Shown: positions 42,437 to 50,429 of the stretch, in pieces
Layout: the number at the start of each line of letters is the position of its first letter
Numbering within the stretch: the first letter of the stretch is position 1
NCBI GenBank assembly: GCA_029062005.1
Contig: JAIDQZ010000024.1
Span: 1 to 62,270 of the forward strand
Length of the DNA: 62,270 bases
Source of the DNA: Muribaculaceae bacterium
GTDB taxonomy: Bacteria; Bacteroidota; Bacteroidia; Bacteroidales; Muribaculaceae
Reading direction: 5' to 3'
Notes under the pieces: generated by a model
Told to the model about the DNA's origin: nothing
Databases searched by the model: none
Seen by the model: the letters and a program-made list of their open reading frames with translations, nothing else
Translations under genes and position numbers: made by a program

Positions 42437-43642
42437 TTATTTTATATATTCCGTCAATTTATCTATCCATTTGATTATCACAGTGCGCGCTTTCGCATTG
42501 TCTTCAAGAGAAGTTGTCAGCTGTCCGCTCTTCACCCCGTAGTTTGGAAGTGACGTCAGCTCCCGCCACCATGATCCTCCGCTGCGCGCTCCCTTGAATT
42601 GAGCCTTCAGCCCTTTGGCAAAATCTGCATCTCCATTCTTGGAAATGACCTCGACCACATAGAATGTACCCTTCCGGGGTTTTCTAATACGCACGGACGC
42701 AAGAGCATCATCTTTGCTTAGATTGATCTGATCATTGGCTACATCAAAAGTCCATCCTTGATTTTTTAGCGATTTAATATAATCCTGCCATCCTCCGACA
42801 GTCTTTGACTCCTGCTCTATTGTTTCCTCTTGATGGAGTGTATCGTTTCTTTCATCCTGAGGATCACTGGCATCCCTACCGTCTTCAAACCTTTCCATCA
42901 GTTCCTTTATCGATTCTTTATATAGAGCTGTGCGTTGTTCCGCTGTCCGCCCCTTGTCCCCGTCGTTCGAATACAGTGCTTCACGGAAACAATCCGATAT
43001 ATTAAAAAGCGACATCAGCAGTTCCTCATCATTCTCGTCGGCACTCTGATACATCTTAATTATATCCCCGACATTACGGTTTGTCTCAATCATCTGCCGA
43101 TTATCGCAATGCATCGCAAGAGCGGCTGTCCGGAATTTCAATATTGACTTCGAAGCCTCGTCCTTTGATTCCACATACTTGCACAATGCATTGAGAAATA
43201 GATTATAGGAATTAAGTTTTTCTTGAAATATTGCTGTCTCCTTTTGTCTTTCCTGCTCTATCTCATTTTGTCTTCTTGCAAGATCCAACTGCAGTTCTCC
43301 CTGTTGTCTGACCAGTTTCTCCTGTAGATCTGACTGAAGCTCATTTTGTCTTCTTGCAAGATCCAACTGCAGTTTTGACTGAAGCTCCGTTTGCTTCTCA
43401 GTCAAATCCGCCTGCAATCTTGATTGCTTGTTTGCTAATTCAGCCTGCTGTTCCGACTGACCCTTGAGCAGTATAAATGATGCGAATACAGTCATCACCA
43501 CTCCAAGCACCGCGCCGATGATAGTGATAGGAAGGTCTCTGCTGTCAATCAGGGATACTGTGATGAAGGCTATCGCCAGGATAGATATGCAGAATGCTAT
43601 CCACCATTTTCTGGAAAATAAAGGTTTTGAATCTCCGTTCAT
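42437..43642 (-). CDS. Two-TM coiled-coil membrane protein
   Basis: 401 residues. Two transmembrane segments (about 13-31 and 38-58) precede a long coiled coil (about 60-145) made of repeats such as LQLDLARRQNELQSDL; at DNA level a 35-base stretch is exactly repeated (43262-43296 and 43340-43374, 78 bases apart). A helical domain follows, then a C-terminal beta domain (about 275-401: GGWQDYIKSLKNQGWTFDV, RIRKPRKGTFYVVEV, WWRELTSLPNYGV). No family recognised. It probably scaffolds a complex at the inner membrane with the TerB-like protein encoded next. Confidence 0.8.
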   Translation of the reverse strand: MNGDSKPLFSRKWWIAFCISILAIAFITVSLIDSRDLPITIIGAVLGVVMTVFASFILLKGQSEQQAELANKQSRLQADLTEKQTELQSKLQLDLARRQNELQSDLQEKLVRQQGELQLDLARRQNEIEQERQKETAIFQEKLNSYNLFLNALCKYVESKDEASKSILKFRTAALAMHCDNRQMIETNRNVGDIIKMYQSADENDEELLMSLFNISDCFREALYSNDGDKGRTAEQRTALYKESIKELMERFEDGRDASDPQDERNDTLHQEETIEQESKTVGGWQDYIKSLKNQGWTFDVANDQINLSKDDALASVRIRKPRKGTFYVVEVISKNGDADFAKGLKAQFKGARSGGSWWRELTSLPNYGVKSGQLTTSLEDNAKARTVIIKWIDKLTEYIK

Positions 43643-43938
43643 GAGCTAAAAAACAGTCTGCCGCAGTCTCCCCTCCATGGCGTTAGGTCAGCAATAAAAA
43701 AAGCGCGGGATCCGTACTCGTCGCCGTCCCACTGCTTGAGGCTTCTGGCATTGCCCTGGTCGTTAGGACGGCAACGCAGAAGCCCACGCCTGTATATGTG
43801 AACTATGCCTCCGGCTGTCTCCCTCTTCTCAGAGAAACACCACCGAAAGCATGATTCTACATCACTGCGGACATCTACAGCTGCCTTGTCCTTGACGACC
43901 ACTGAAATCTGCCAGAATTCCAAACAGTCAAGAGACAA
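43639..43938 (-). CDS. Possible small ORF (99 codons) before the coiled-coil gene
   Basis: It opens at a TTG (43938) and contains no ATG. It ends in TGA overlapping the ATG of the 401-aa gene (ATGA), and lies after a good promoter (43999-44030). The product (WQISVVVKDKAAVDVRSDVE, then ...RCRPNDQGNARSLKQWDGDE...) looks protein-like but matches nothing I know. A different frame upstream reads DPDVPEYIKSVYEALVS before a stop, so a frameshifted older gene is possible. Confidence 0.35.
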   Translation of the reverse strand: MSLDCLEFWQISVVVKDKAAVDVRSDVESCFRWCFSEKRETAGGIVHIYRRGLLRCRPNDQGNARSLKQWDGDEYGSRAFFIADLTPWRGDCGRLFFSS

Positions 43939-43998
43939 GCGCTTCGTAAACGCTCTTTATGTATTCCGGGACATCAGGATCCCCTGACGTCCCGGTCA

Positions 43999-44030
43999 CA
44001 AAGTTACAAATATTATTTCGTTCCTGCAAA
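43999..44030 (-). promoter_or_regulatory. Promoter of the TerB/ATP-grasp region
   Basis: Minus-strand TTTG (44027-44030), 20-base spacer, TAACTTTG (43999-44006). The RNA would start with a hairpin of GGGACGTCAGG and CCTGATGTCCC (43969-43994). Confidence 0.78.
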
Positions 44031-44035
44031 TAAAT

Positions 44036-44899
44036 TTACATCATGGCCTGTGCCATCTTGGCGGCGATCTTGTTCATCCTCGTAGCCTGTGCCACTGAGA
44101 GGCTGGAACTTGCATTCTCAAGCTTCTTCTGAAGAGACTCCGCAGACTCAAGCAGCGACGCATACTCAGTCATCACGCTGACATCTCCTGCCTTGGCTTT
44201 TTTTGCGGCTGCCACAAGCTTATTGCAATATGACTCATAGTCATCAAGGATCTGGTCCCAGTCCTCGCCGGAGTCGGCTACGGTATCCACCTCCACTTCT
44301 TCAGCCACCACATTCTCATCTACACTCTCAGAGTTTCCTGATCCTGCCTTATACGGTGCATATTTGGCACTGTCCCACCTCGGCTTCAATGCGACGTATG
44401 CTCCGTCCTTGATTATCTTCTCCCAGATTGCGCTTGCCTCGCCATCCCAGTCAGACTTCGGTCCGGATGTTTCCATCTCAGCACGATAGTCACCGGCTTT
44501 TAGATAATAGTGATAGTCATTGTCATAATCGCTGTTGCCGTCTATGTCATAATGACCAAACGATGTAATCTTATTCATATTCTTGTCAAGGATCACCGCA
44601 TCAAGATCAAAATCCCAATTTGATGCCACATCTTTATTCACCTTCACCTGAAGCGTCGACATGATCTTTACATATGGCTCGCCATCATCGGTGAATTCGC
44701 TCAACGATATAACCGCATCCTTGCTTTCGATCGTAAGATACTCACTGAGTTCACCCAATTCCGGTTTGATCTCAAGTCTGGCGTTATTGGGATCACTCTT
44801 CTCGCCACATGATGCCATGCCGACGAGCATAAAGAGCGATAGCACTGCTCCGCCGATTTTCCTGACAGGCGCTAATCCTGCAATTCTTTCTTTTCTCAT
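44036..44899 (-). CDS. Lipoprotein with C-terminal helical domain
   Basis: 287 residues; signal peptide with lipobox GMASC (Cys31). Residues about 40-165 form a beta-rich domain (ARLEIKPELGELSEYLTI, MSTLQVKVNKDVASNWDFDLDAVILDKN). An acidic linker (VDENVVAEEVEVDTVADSGE) leads to a helical C-terminal domain (WDQILDDYESYCNKLVAAAKKAKAGD, SLQKKLENASSSLS) that resembles the domain I recall as DUF6591 in Bacteroidetes proteins. Role unknown. It has a -7 element TAACTTTG at 44940-44947. Its stop lies just before the promoter of the next minus-strand unit. Confidence 0.8.
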   Translation of the reverse strand: MRKERIAGLAPVRKIGGAVLSLFMLVGMASCGEKSDPNNARLEIKPELGELSEYLTIESKDAVISLSEFTDDGEPYVKIMSTLQVKVNKDVASNWDFDLDAVILDKNMNKITSFGHYDIDGNSDYDNDYHYYLKAGDYRAEMETSGPKSDWDGEASAIWEKIIKDGAYVALKPRWDSAKYAPYKAGSGNSESVDENVVAEEVEVDTVADSGEDWDQILDDYESYCNKLVAAAKKAKAGDVSVMTEYASLLESAESLQKKLENASSSLSVAQATRMNKIAAKMAQAMM

Positions 44900-44939
44900 G
44901 ATGATACTGTTTTTTAGAGTTATGAAATTGTTTCGCCTG

Positions 44940-44947
44940 CAAAGTTA
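44940..44947 (-). promoter_or_regulatory. -7 element of the 287-aa lipoprotein gene
   Basis: Minus-strand TAACTTTG followed by CA, about 40 bases before the ATG at 44899. No good -33. Confidence 0.6.
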
Positions 44948-45034
44948 ATGCTTAACCCTCAACAATAAAATTCCATTTTAGTCCATTTTTAAGTCCACCT
45001 TGAATCCTTTTAAGTCCATTCCAATTATTTTCAC

Positions 45035-45042
45035 TAATTTTG
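45035..45042 (+). promoter_or_regulatory. -7 element of the 200-aa gene
   Basis: TAATTTTG, 22 bases before the ATG at 45064; the -33 region has only TTTT at a longer distance. It is divergent from the preceding element. Confidence 0.6.
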
Positions 45043-45063
45043 AATCCGGAAAATCAATGACCC

Positions 45064-45666
45064 ATGAAAAAAAGAAATCACATAGATATCGAACAGCTCG
45101 ATCTACTCAAAAAGCAAGTCGAACGCCGCCTCAATTTTCCACTGAAGGCTCCCGATGACTATTCCCGTCTATCCGACCTTCTTAAAGACGAGGGTTGCGG
45201 CACAGTCAGCGCCACAACCCTCAAACGAATCTGGGGATATATCTCCGACACCGGATCGGACTATCGCCCAAATGCATATACCGTGACAGCTCTTTGCCGG
45301 CTGATAGGATTCCGGGACATCGAAGAGTTCTGTGCCTCCGACTTTCCGGTCCAGTCGCACGAATTCTCAGGTAAATTTGTAGAAAGCCATAAGCTTCCGC
45401 AGGATATCGAAATAGAATTGCGATGGCAGCCAAACCGTGTCTGCATACTCCGCCACGTCAAGGCGACTCTATTCAAGGTGGTCAGTGTGGAAAATTCCAC
45501 TACATTGCGGGAAGGAGACCTGGTGGAATGCGGATGCTTCACCCAGCATGCCCCCGCCTATTTCTCACGCGTCTTCAGCGAAGGTAGAGATCCTTCCACG
45601 TCCATAGCCGGCAGTGCCTCCGGAATCACCTACCGGATCCTCAATCATGACAAAACCGGATCTTGA
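45064..45666 (+). CDS. Bacteroidetes-specific DNA-binding-like protein
   Basis: 200 residues. The N-terminal 95 residues, with LLKKQVERRLNFPLKAPDDY, SRLSDLLKDEG, VSATTLKRIWGY and YTVTALCRLIGFRDIEEFC, form a helical module common at the N-terminus of Bacteroidetes proteins and resembling a helix-turn-helix (SATTLKRIWGY as recognition helix). The C-terminal half is beta-rich (LRWQPNRVCILRHV, FKVVSVENSTTLREGDLVE), perhaps a small ligand domain. It is convergent with the Ser/Thr kinase gene, only 4 bases apart. A transcription factor of local genes is likely but unproven. Confidence 0.75.
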   Translation: MKKRNHIDIEQLDLLKKQVERRLNFPLKAPDDYSRLSDLLKDEGCGTVSATTLKRIWGYISDTGSDYRPNAYTVTALCRLIGFRDIEEFCASDFPVQSHEFSGKFVESHKLPQDIEIELRWQPNRVCILRHVKATLFKVVSVENSTTLREGDLVECGCFTQHAPAYFSRVFSEGRDPSTSIAGSASGITYRILNHDKTGS

Positions 45667-45670
45667 AAGC

Positions 45671-46975
45671 CTACTCCGGCTTTCTTCCGTCTATCTTCTC
45701 AATAGCTTCCTTCGCTTTGTCGATCATCAGATTCCCAAGCCGCATTGTCTCATAATATTGGCATCCTTCTCTCATCAGCTCGCTTATCATTCGGTTGGAT
45801 ATATCTGCACCGCACCCTGAACGTGCATACACTATCGAATCTATATACATTCCCTTCTCAGCGTCGTATGCACACCCTAATCTGTTGAATTCCGCATAGA
45901 GATCGGTCATATGTTTGGCAAAGATCTTTTCATATTTCGATTCGCCTGCCATTTCTTCTGAAATATTTTCCTGATCGGGCGTCTTTTCTTCATGTCCGAC
46001 CAAGTCATTCGATTCATCTTTCCTCATTGCGGATTCCTTCTTAGGAGAATCTTCTCCAATGATCTCCGGTCCCATTTCTTTTCTATCTTTATTTATGGGA
46101 TTCACATCATTATTCTCTATTCTATCCGGCTCCACGACGGTATCTTCCACTCCCTTTTTCAATATGACCTCGTCAATTATACCGAATACAAGCCCGAGTG
46201 CCAGCATTACCCCGTAAAAGACCATGACCCACCACCAGAAGCCTTTCTTACGTGGCTTCATTTCAGATTCGATCATTTCGGCTGCGTCCTGCATGGATAT
46301 GCGTTTCTCCGGATCCTCTTTAAGGCACAGGGCACGCAGTTTCCGGAACCGTGATTCAGGCAAAAGCAACTCCAGCAGTTTCCCATATGAATACACATCA
46401 GCACGGAAATCACCCACACATGGCATCTTCTGCTCCGGAGCCCCGAACTGCCCGGTGCCCATCGACTGCTTGTAAATCACCGAATCCTCACTGTCACCGA
46501 GCCCTATATCTATTATCTTCGACTCGTTGCGTCGCGTGATCATGACATTGTCCGGCTTCAGGTCGCGATGCGACAGCCCCAGTGAATGGATGAATGCAAG
46601 CGAATCGGCGATCTGCCGGGCAATACCCATGCGAATCTTGAGATCAGGGAGCTTCCCTTTCCGGAGAAATTGATCAAGGGTCATTCCTTCCACATACTCC
46701 ATCACTATCACGGGTCCAGCCACAGGATGATCCTCAAATCCGTAGACTCCTGCCACCCCCGGATGACTGATACGCAAGCCGAGCGAATACTCCTTCCTCA
46801 GCCTGATCCTCTCCTCAGGATGCGGACGCAGCTCTTCAGACAGTCCCTTCAGTATGAACCGCCGTCCCTCCCTGACCGTCAGCCACAGCACATTCCGTGT
46901 CCCTCTCCTGAACAGCTCCGGACACTCTCCGCCTAAGACACTCTCCGCCGGACCGGCAATCGAATTCGGTATCAT
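45671..46975 (-). CDS. Membrane-anchored eukaryotic-like Ser/Thr protein kinase
   Basis: 434 residues. Kinase domain about 20-240: catalytic Lys43 (RRFILKGL), helix-C Glu62, catalytic loop HRDLKPDN (Asp138), and DIG (156-158) in place of DFG, a tolerated change. GTGQFGAPEQ replaces the usual APE segment and is intact. One transmembrane segment (about 245-265, WWWVMVFYGVMLALGLVFGI), then an acidic, low-complexity periplasmic linker and a C-terminal helical part (YEKIFAKHMTDLYAEFNRL). Its ATG overlaps the stop of the AAA ATPase gene (ATGA), so the two are co-translated. The substrate is unknown. Confidence 0.92.
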   Translation of the reverse strand: MIPNSIAGPAESVLGGECPELFRRGTRNVLWLTVREGRRFILKGLSEELRPHPEERIRLRKEYSLGLRISHPGVAGVYGFEDHPVAGPVIVMEYVEGMTLDQFLRKGKLPDLKIRMGIARQIADSLAFIHSLGLSHRDLKPDNVMITRRNESKIIDIGLGDSEDSVIYKQSMGTGQFGAPEQKMPCVGDFRADVYSYGKLLELLLPESRFRKLRALCLKEDPEKRISMQDAAEMIESEMKPRKKGFWWWVMVFYGVMLALGLVFGIIDEVILKKGVEDTVVEPDRIENNDVNPINKDRKEMGPEIIGEDSPKKESAMRKDESNDLVGHEEKTPDQENISEEMAGESKYEKIFAKHMTDLYAEFNRLGCAYDAEKGMYIDSIVYARSGCGADISNRMISELMREGCQYYETMRLGNLMIDKAKEAIEKIDGRKPE

Positions 46976-48102
46976 ATCAAAAACTCCAAATAGTTCTCAG
47001 GAGTTACCGTCACTGCCTGCTTCGGCGCGTATGCCTCCATAAACGATTTCGGAAATTTGACAGAAGACTTTATCGGATTCCATTTCATCTCGAAAATGGA
47101 AAATTCACCATCACTCTCTTCTATCAGGTCTATTTCCTGTTGGCTCGTTGTGCGCCAGAAATAATAGTTTACATGACGACCTTTATAGGCGTTATATTTA
47201 ATGCGCTCCATAATGAAGAAATTCTCCCAAAGCGCACCCATATCGCCACGCAATGATACAGGGGAATAATTCTGAAGCACCGCATTGCGTATGCCTGTAT
47301 CATAGAAGAATATCTTGCGTGTCTTCTTCAACTCATTGCGCAGATTTCTACTCAATCCCGGCAATGAATAGAGCACATAGCATTTTTCAAGAAGATCAAT
47401 ATATCTCTCCACTGTCTTCGGATCGCTGCCCACAGTACGAGCCACTTCGCTGAAGGCGACCTCACTACCAAGTTGCAGGGCTAAGGCAACCAATATCTTC
47501 TGAAGCACAACGGGTTTACGCACCTCGTCAAGTTCAAGAATATCCTTATATAGATAGCTGTCTGCCAGAGTCCTCAAAAGATCTTTTGCCTCCTCCTGAT
47601 GTGTCAGCACGTCAGGATAGGAGCCATACACGAGACGTGACTCCAGCAATTGCCTTGTAGGCAGAAGTCCGAGGGTATCATATAGCTCTGCTGTAGACAC
47701 AGGATACATCTCATATTCATATTTCCTACCCGTCAGAGGTTCATTGATCGAAGACTTAAGCCGCAGCGATGATGACCCGCTTACCAAAACCTGCACGTTG
47801 GGATATTCATCTACTATTCTTTTCAATACAAGACCGATATTTTCCACACGCTGAGCTTCATCTATCACCACTACATTATTCAGTCCAAGCAATAGACGAA
47901 GATTGGCTGAATTTATATCCGTCAGTATATTTCTCACATCCGGATCATCACAATTTAAATTCAGCACAGGCTGATCAAGCCGCTCCGTCACGCGAGCCAT
48001 AAGCGTGCTTTTGCCTACTTGTCGGGCACCTGATATGATAATAGCCTTATGCCTGAACAGACGTTTAGCCACCGTTTCCTCAAGTTTTCTTTTTATATAC
48101 AT
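46972..48102 (-). CDS. AAA ATPase of the DUF4143 group
   Basis: 376 residues. Walker A GARQVGKS (25-32), Walker B VVVIDEAQ (Asp81, Glu82), sensor-type VLVSGSSSLRLK, then a C-terminal DUF4143 part with LRTLADSYLYKDILEL, a winged-helix-like SDPKTVERYIDLLEKCYVLY and the nuclease-like FYDTGIRN...YFWRTTSQQEIDLIEE. Very common in gut Bacteroidales; function not established. Here it is unusual in being coupled by ATGA overlap to a protein kinase. The promoter lies at 48174-48205 next to a strong palindrome. Confidence 0.9.
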   Translation of the reverse strand: MYIKRKLEETVAKRLFRHKAIIISGARQVGKSTLMARVTERLDQPVLNLNCDDPDVRNILTDINSANLRLLLGLNNVVVIDEAQRVENIGLVLKRIVDEYPNVQVLVSGSSSLRLKSSINEPLTGRKYEYEMYPVSTAELYDTLGLLPTRQLLESRLVYGSYPDVLTHQEEAKDLLRTLADSYLYKDILELDEVRKPVVLQKILVALALQLGSEVAFSEVARTVGSDPKTVERYIDLLEKCYVLYSLPGLSRNLRNELKKTRKIFFYDTGIRNAVLQNYSPVSLRGDMGALWENFFIMERIKYNAYKGRHVNYYFWRTTSQQEIDLIEESDGEFSIFEMKWNPIKSSVKFPKSFMEAYAPKQAVTVTPENYLEFLI

Positions 48103-48173
48103 AGCATCGGTCTTGACTATTTATTGAGAGGGATATATTAATTCATCGGTTAGTTTGATCAGCTACTTTCCTG

Positions 48174-48205
48174 CAAAATTAAGATAAAAATACCATTAAT
48201 CCAAA
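48174..48205 (-). promoter_or_regulatory. Promoter of the AAA ATPase/kinase operon
   Basis: Minus-strand TTTG (48202-48205), 20-base spacer, TAATTTTG (48174-48181). Confidence 0.78.
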
Positions 48206-48216
48206 ATTTAATCCTA

Positions 48217-48240
48217 TTTTTTGGATTATAATCCAAAAAA
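48217..48240. promoter_or_regulatory. 24-base perfect palindrome, probable operator
   Basis: TTTTTT-GGATTATAATCC-AAAAAA, just upstream of the AAA ATPase promoter. A further ATCCAAAA half-site overlaps the -33 box. Confidence 0.6.
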
Positions 48241-48309
48241 TCGATACATTTTGAGGATTATGTTTACGACCAATTCTCATTCTTTCAGTTGGACAACTGA
48301 TAAAAATTT

Positions 48310-48355
48310 TACGGATTTCCGTAATTGCAGCATTATTGATTACTAACTAACTTTG
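48310..48355 (+). promoter_or_regulatory. Promoter and small palindrome of the 366-aa gene
   Basis: ATTG (48324-48327), 20-base spacer, TAACTTTG (48348-48355). The palindrome TACGGATTTCCGTA (48310-48323) abuts the -33 box. Leader of about 26 bases. Confidence 0.65.
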
Positions 48356-48387
48356 CAGATTGACTAACAATATATAACTTAGCGCCT

Positions 48388-49488
48388 ATGGATAATAATT
48401 TCAAGAAAGCCTATGACTGGAAAAATTCCGGTTATATCCTGCCCCCGATCACCTCCCGCAAGAAACTCGATGAAGCTGAAGAACTATGGGCCTCAGCCCG
48501 AGAACTCTCTGCATCCGACCCTGATGCGTTAGACGGAAACCGCATCAACGATCTGGTATGCGATATCGATTTCGCGGGTTCAAGACACTGGACATTCCAA
48601 TGGCAGATAATCGTCGGGGCTATCATCTCCGTCTTCATCCTCAACTGGTGCAGCAGCAATAAGGAAGAGGATATCAAGCAGCAGGAGACCATTGTGGAGA
48701 ATATCAACGCATGGCAGCCAAACGACACCACTATAGAAATGGAAAGCTTCAAGACACACGACATTGCAAGTAAGTTTATCTCCGTGTGCTATGAGTCTCC
48801 CACAAAATACAAGGCTCTCCTCCTTGAGCGTGCCGGCAGAAAATACTATTCTACGGAAGGATTGCCGGAATATTATGAGAAAGAGATAAATAATCCCTCA
48901 GCCTCCGATGAATGGCGAGAGAAATGCAAGGAAAATCTAAAGGAAGCCAAGGAGACCTGGCCCACTAAAAAGAAGGAGCTTCTCGCTGAATATGACAGGG
49001 TGTCAAAACTGAAATTCAACGACATCCAGCAATTGGCTCTTCAGGAAGCCACAAAGAAACTCGATTCGCATAAGTCTTCCAGAAGCAACATGAAATTCTG
49101 GTTCTGGTTCCTTATCATCTGCATTCCGCTCTACATCATAGCCTGCCGTCCATACGGATATACTATGAACAAATATGAACTGGAGGCGAAGACCCTTAAT
49201 GTGATTCAGCGTATCGGTCTCTGGCTTTCAGGGGGTCTTGTCGCAGTAGCCGGCGCACTCCAGTTCCGCACCATCATCACAAAATGGTCTGACGGCAGAA
49301 CCACCTCATCCGACGACGGCATGGGTCCGGCGATTGCTGCTGCAAAAATCGCCCTTATCGTAGGAGCCGTGCTTGTATTCTGCTTCACTTGCTGCTTCAT
49401 AATGGCTTACGCCACAATCGTAGGGCTGATACGCAACTACAATTGGGCGGCAATCATATCAGGAGCAAAAAAACGCACTTCCAAATAA
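48388..49488 (+). CDS. Four-TM membrane protein of unknown function
   Basis: 366 residues. A cytosolic N-terminus (WKNSGYILPPITSRKKLDEAEELWASA) precedes hydrophobic segments at about 70-88, 232-250, 273-293 and 318-350. Between the first and second lies a charged, partly coiled region (KCKENLKEAKETWPTKKKELLAEYDRVSKL) of about 140 residues. The C-terminus is basic (GAKKRTSK). No family recognised. It has its own promoter and a hairpin terminator, so it is a single-gene unit, divergent from the AAA/kinase operon across the palindromic spacer. Confidence 0.8.
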   Translation: MDNNFKKAYDWKNSGYILPPITSRKKLDEAEELWASARELSASDPDALDGNRINDLVCDIDFAGSRHWTFQWQIIVGAIISVFILNWCSSNKEEDIKQQETIVENINAWQPNDTTIEMESFKTHDIASKFISVCYESPTKYKALLLERAGRKYYSTEGLPEYYEKEINNPSASDEWREKCKENLKEAKETWPTKKKELLAEYDRVSKLKFNDIQQLALQEATKKLDSHKSSRSNMKFWFWFLIICIPLYIIACRPYGYTMNKYELEAKTLNVIQRIGLWLSGGLVAVAGALQFRTIITKWSDGRTTSSDDGMGPAIAAAKIALIVGAVLVFCFTCCFIMAYATIVGLIRNYNWAAIISGAKKRTSK

Positions 49489-49510
49489 CAGTCCGGTTAA
49501 TATTTTATCG

Positions 49511-49540
49511 TAAGGTCCCATCTCCAAAAATGGGACCTTA
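49511..49540 (+). terminator. Terminator, repeated hairpin family C copy 1
   Basis: TAAGGTCCCA (49511-49520) pairs with TGGGACCTTA (49531-49540), then TTGTTTT. The same arms recur at 58856-58891. Confidence 0.85.
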
Positions 49541-49589
49541 TTGTTTTCCAAAGCAACCAATCCCTTCTCCCATACGTTTATTCAATAGA

Positions 49590-49660
49590 ATATCTTTCCT
49601 ATAAGCCCTATCAGGCTCATCAGCCCTATAAGACTTATCAGACTTTTTAAACTTATACGA
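49590..49660. repeat. Short imperfect repeats (CCTATAAG / TTATCAG units)
   Basis: TATAAGCCCTATCAGGCTCATCAG...-like imperfect 8-10 base units upstream of the 185-aa gene; no promoter is recognised in them. Confidence 0.5.
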
Positions 49661-49682
49661 ATAATCATTAAAATCTTAATAA

Positions 49683-50240
49683 ATGGAAAACAGTAAAGAA
49701 ATAGCTAAGAAATTTGAAGAAAAGGTAAGGGAAGACCTCACAAGCTTCCTTCAGTATAAGAAAGCACTCGACCCGCACGTTCCGGAATGCCCCGATGTAG
49801 AGGAGAAATGGGCTATGATCGGCAGAGCCTACCTACCCGACGGGGCCAAAGAATTCCAGGAATATCCTGTAGTATCACTCGGATGGATTATGTTTGTCGG
49901 AATGGCGATGGCATATTACTGGGACACCGACTGGACGGCAAACGCTGAACGAACCGACTACTACGAGGCGCTACGCGACAAAGACGGATATGACAACCTC
50001 GACGACACCGTAGTCAAGACAGTCCTCGGCTATGAAGGGGAAGCCGCCGACAAGATCATCGAGCTTGTGGCTGAATGCGCCTCACGCGTCCACAGTCTCC
50101 TAACCCACGAACAGATAGAGAACGGCACCGAAGCCGCTTTCGGCTGCTTCGTCGGAGCCCTGCATCAGCTCTACCTTGCAGGCATGGAAATGGAGCTCAA
50201 CGCCCTCGGCTACCACATGACCCCACTCCAGTCCAAGTAA
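49683..50240 (+). CDS. Conserved-type hypothetical cytosolic protein
   Basis: 185 residues, no signal peptide or clear membrane segment; residues about 63-80 (VSLGWIMFVGMAMAYYWDTDW) are hydrophobic with aromatic residues. The rest is helical and acidic: KEIAKKFEEKVREDLTSFL, DDTVVKTVLGYEGEAADKII, FGCFVGALHQLYLAGMEMEL. I have seen similar Bacteroidales proteins but know no function. It starts about 195 bases after the preceding gene and is followed by a terminator at 50303-50337. Confidence 0.75.
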   Translation: MENSKEIAKKFEEKVREDLTSFLQYKKALDPHVPECPDVEEKWAMIGRAYLPDGAKEFQEYPVVSLGWIMFVGMAMAYYWDTDWTANAERTDYYEALRDKDGYDNLDDTVVKTVLGYEGEAADKIIELVAECASRVHSLLTHEQIENGTEAAFGCFVGALHQLYLAGMEMELNALGYHMTPLQSK

Positions 50241-50267
50241 GAAGACGCACCCCGTCCACACCGTAGC

Positions 50268-50295
50268 CACACCGTATTGAGGACAAGGTCAGAAA
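50268..50295. repeat. REP-like half-site, family B copy 4 (degenerate)
   Basis: CCGTATTGAGGACAAGGTC resembles the right arm of the family B hairpin with several changes; no left arm. Confidence 0.5.
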
Positions 50296-50302
50296 ACATT
50301 GA

Positions 50303-50337
50303 AAAAATCCCGCCGCTCACACCGCGACGGGATTTTT
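50303..50337 (+). terminator. Bidirectional-looking terminator after the 185-aa gene
   Basis: AAAAATCCCG (50303-50312) pairs with CGGGATTTTT (50328-50337). Confidence 0.85.
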
Positions 50338-50357
50338 CATGCAGCATATCATAAATA

Positions 50358-50389
50358 TTTGTAAATCCGAGAATTTATGTGTAAATTTG
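50358..50389 (+). promoter_or_regulatory. Promoter of the CotH-like gene
   Basis: TTTG (50358-50361), 20-base spacer, TAAATTTG (50382-50389), 40 bases before the ATG. Confidence 0.8.
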
Positions 50390-50429
50390 CATCATAGCAA
50401 AATATTCAGGCAAATCAACCAATCTTATC

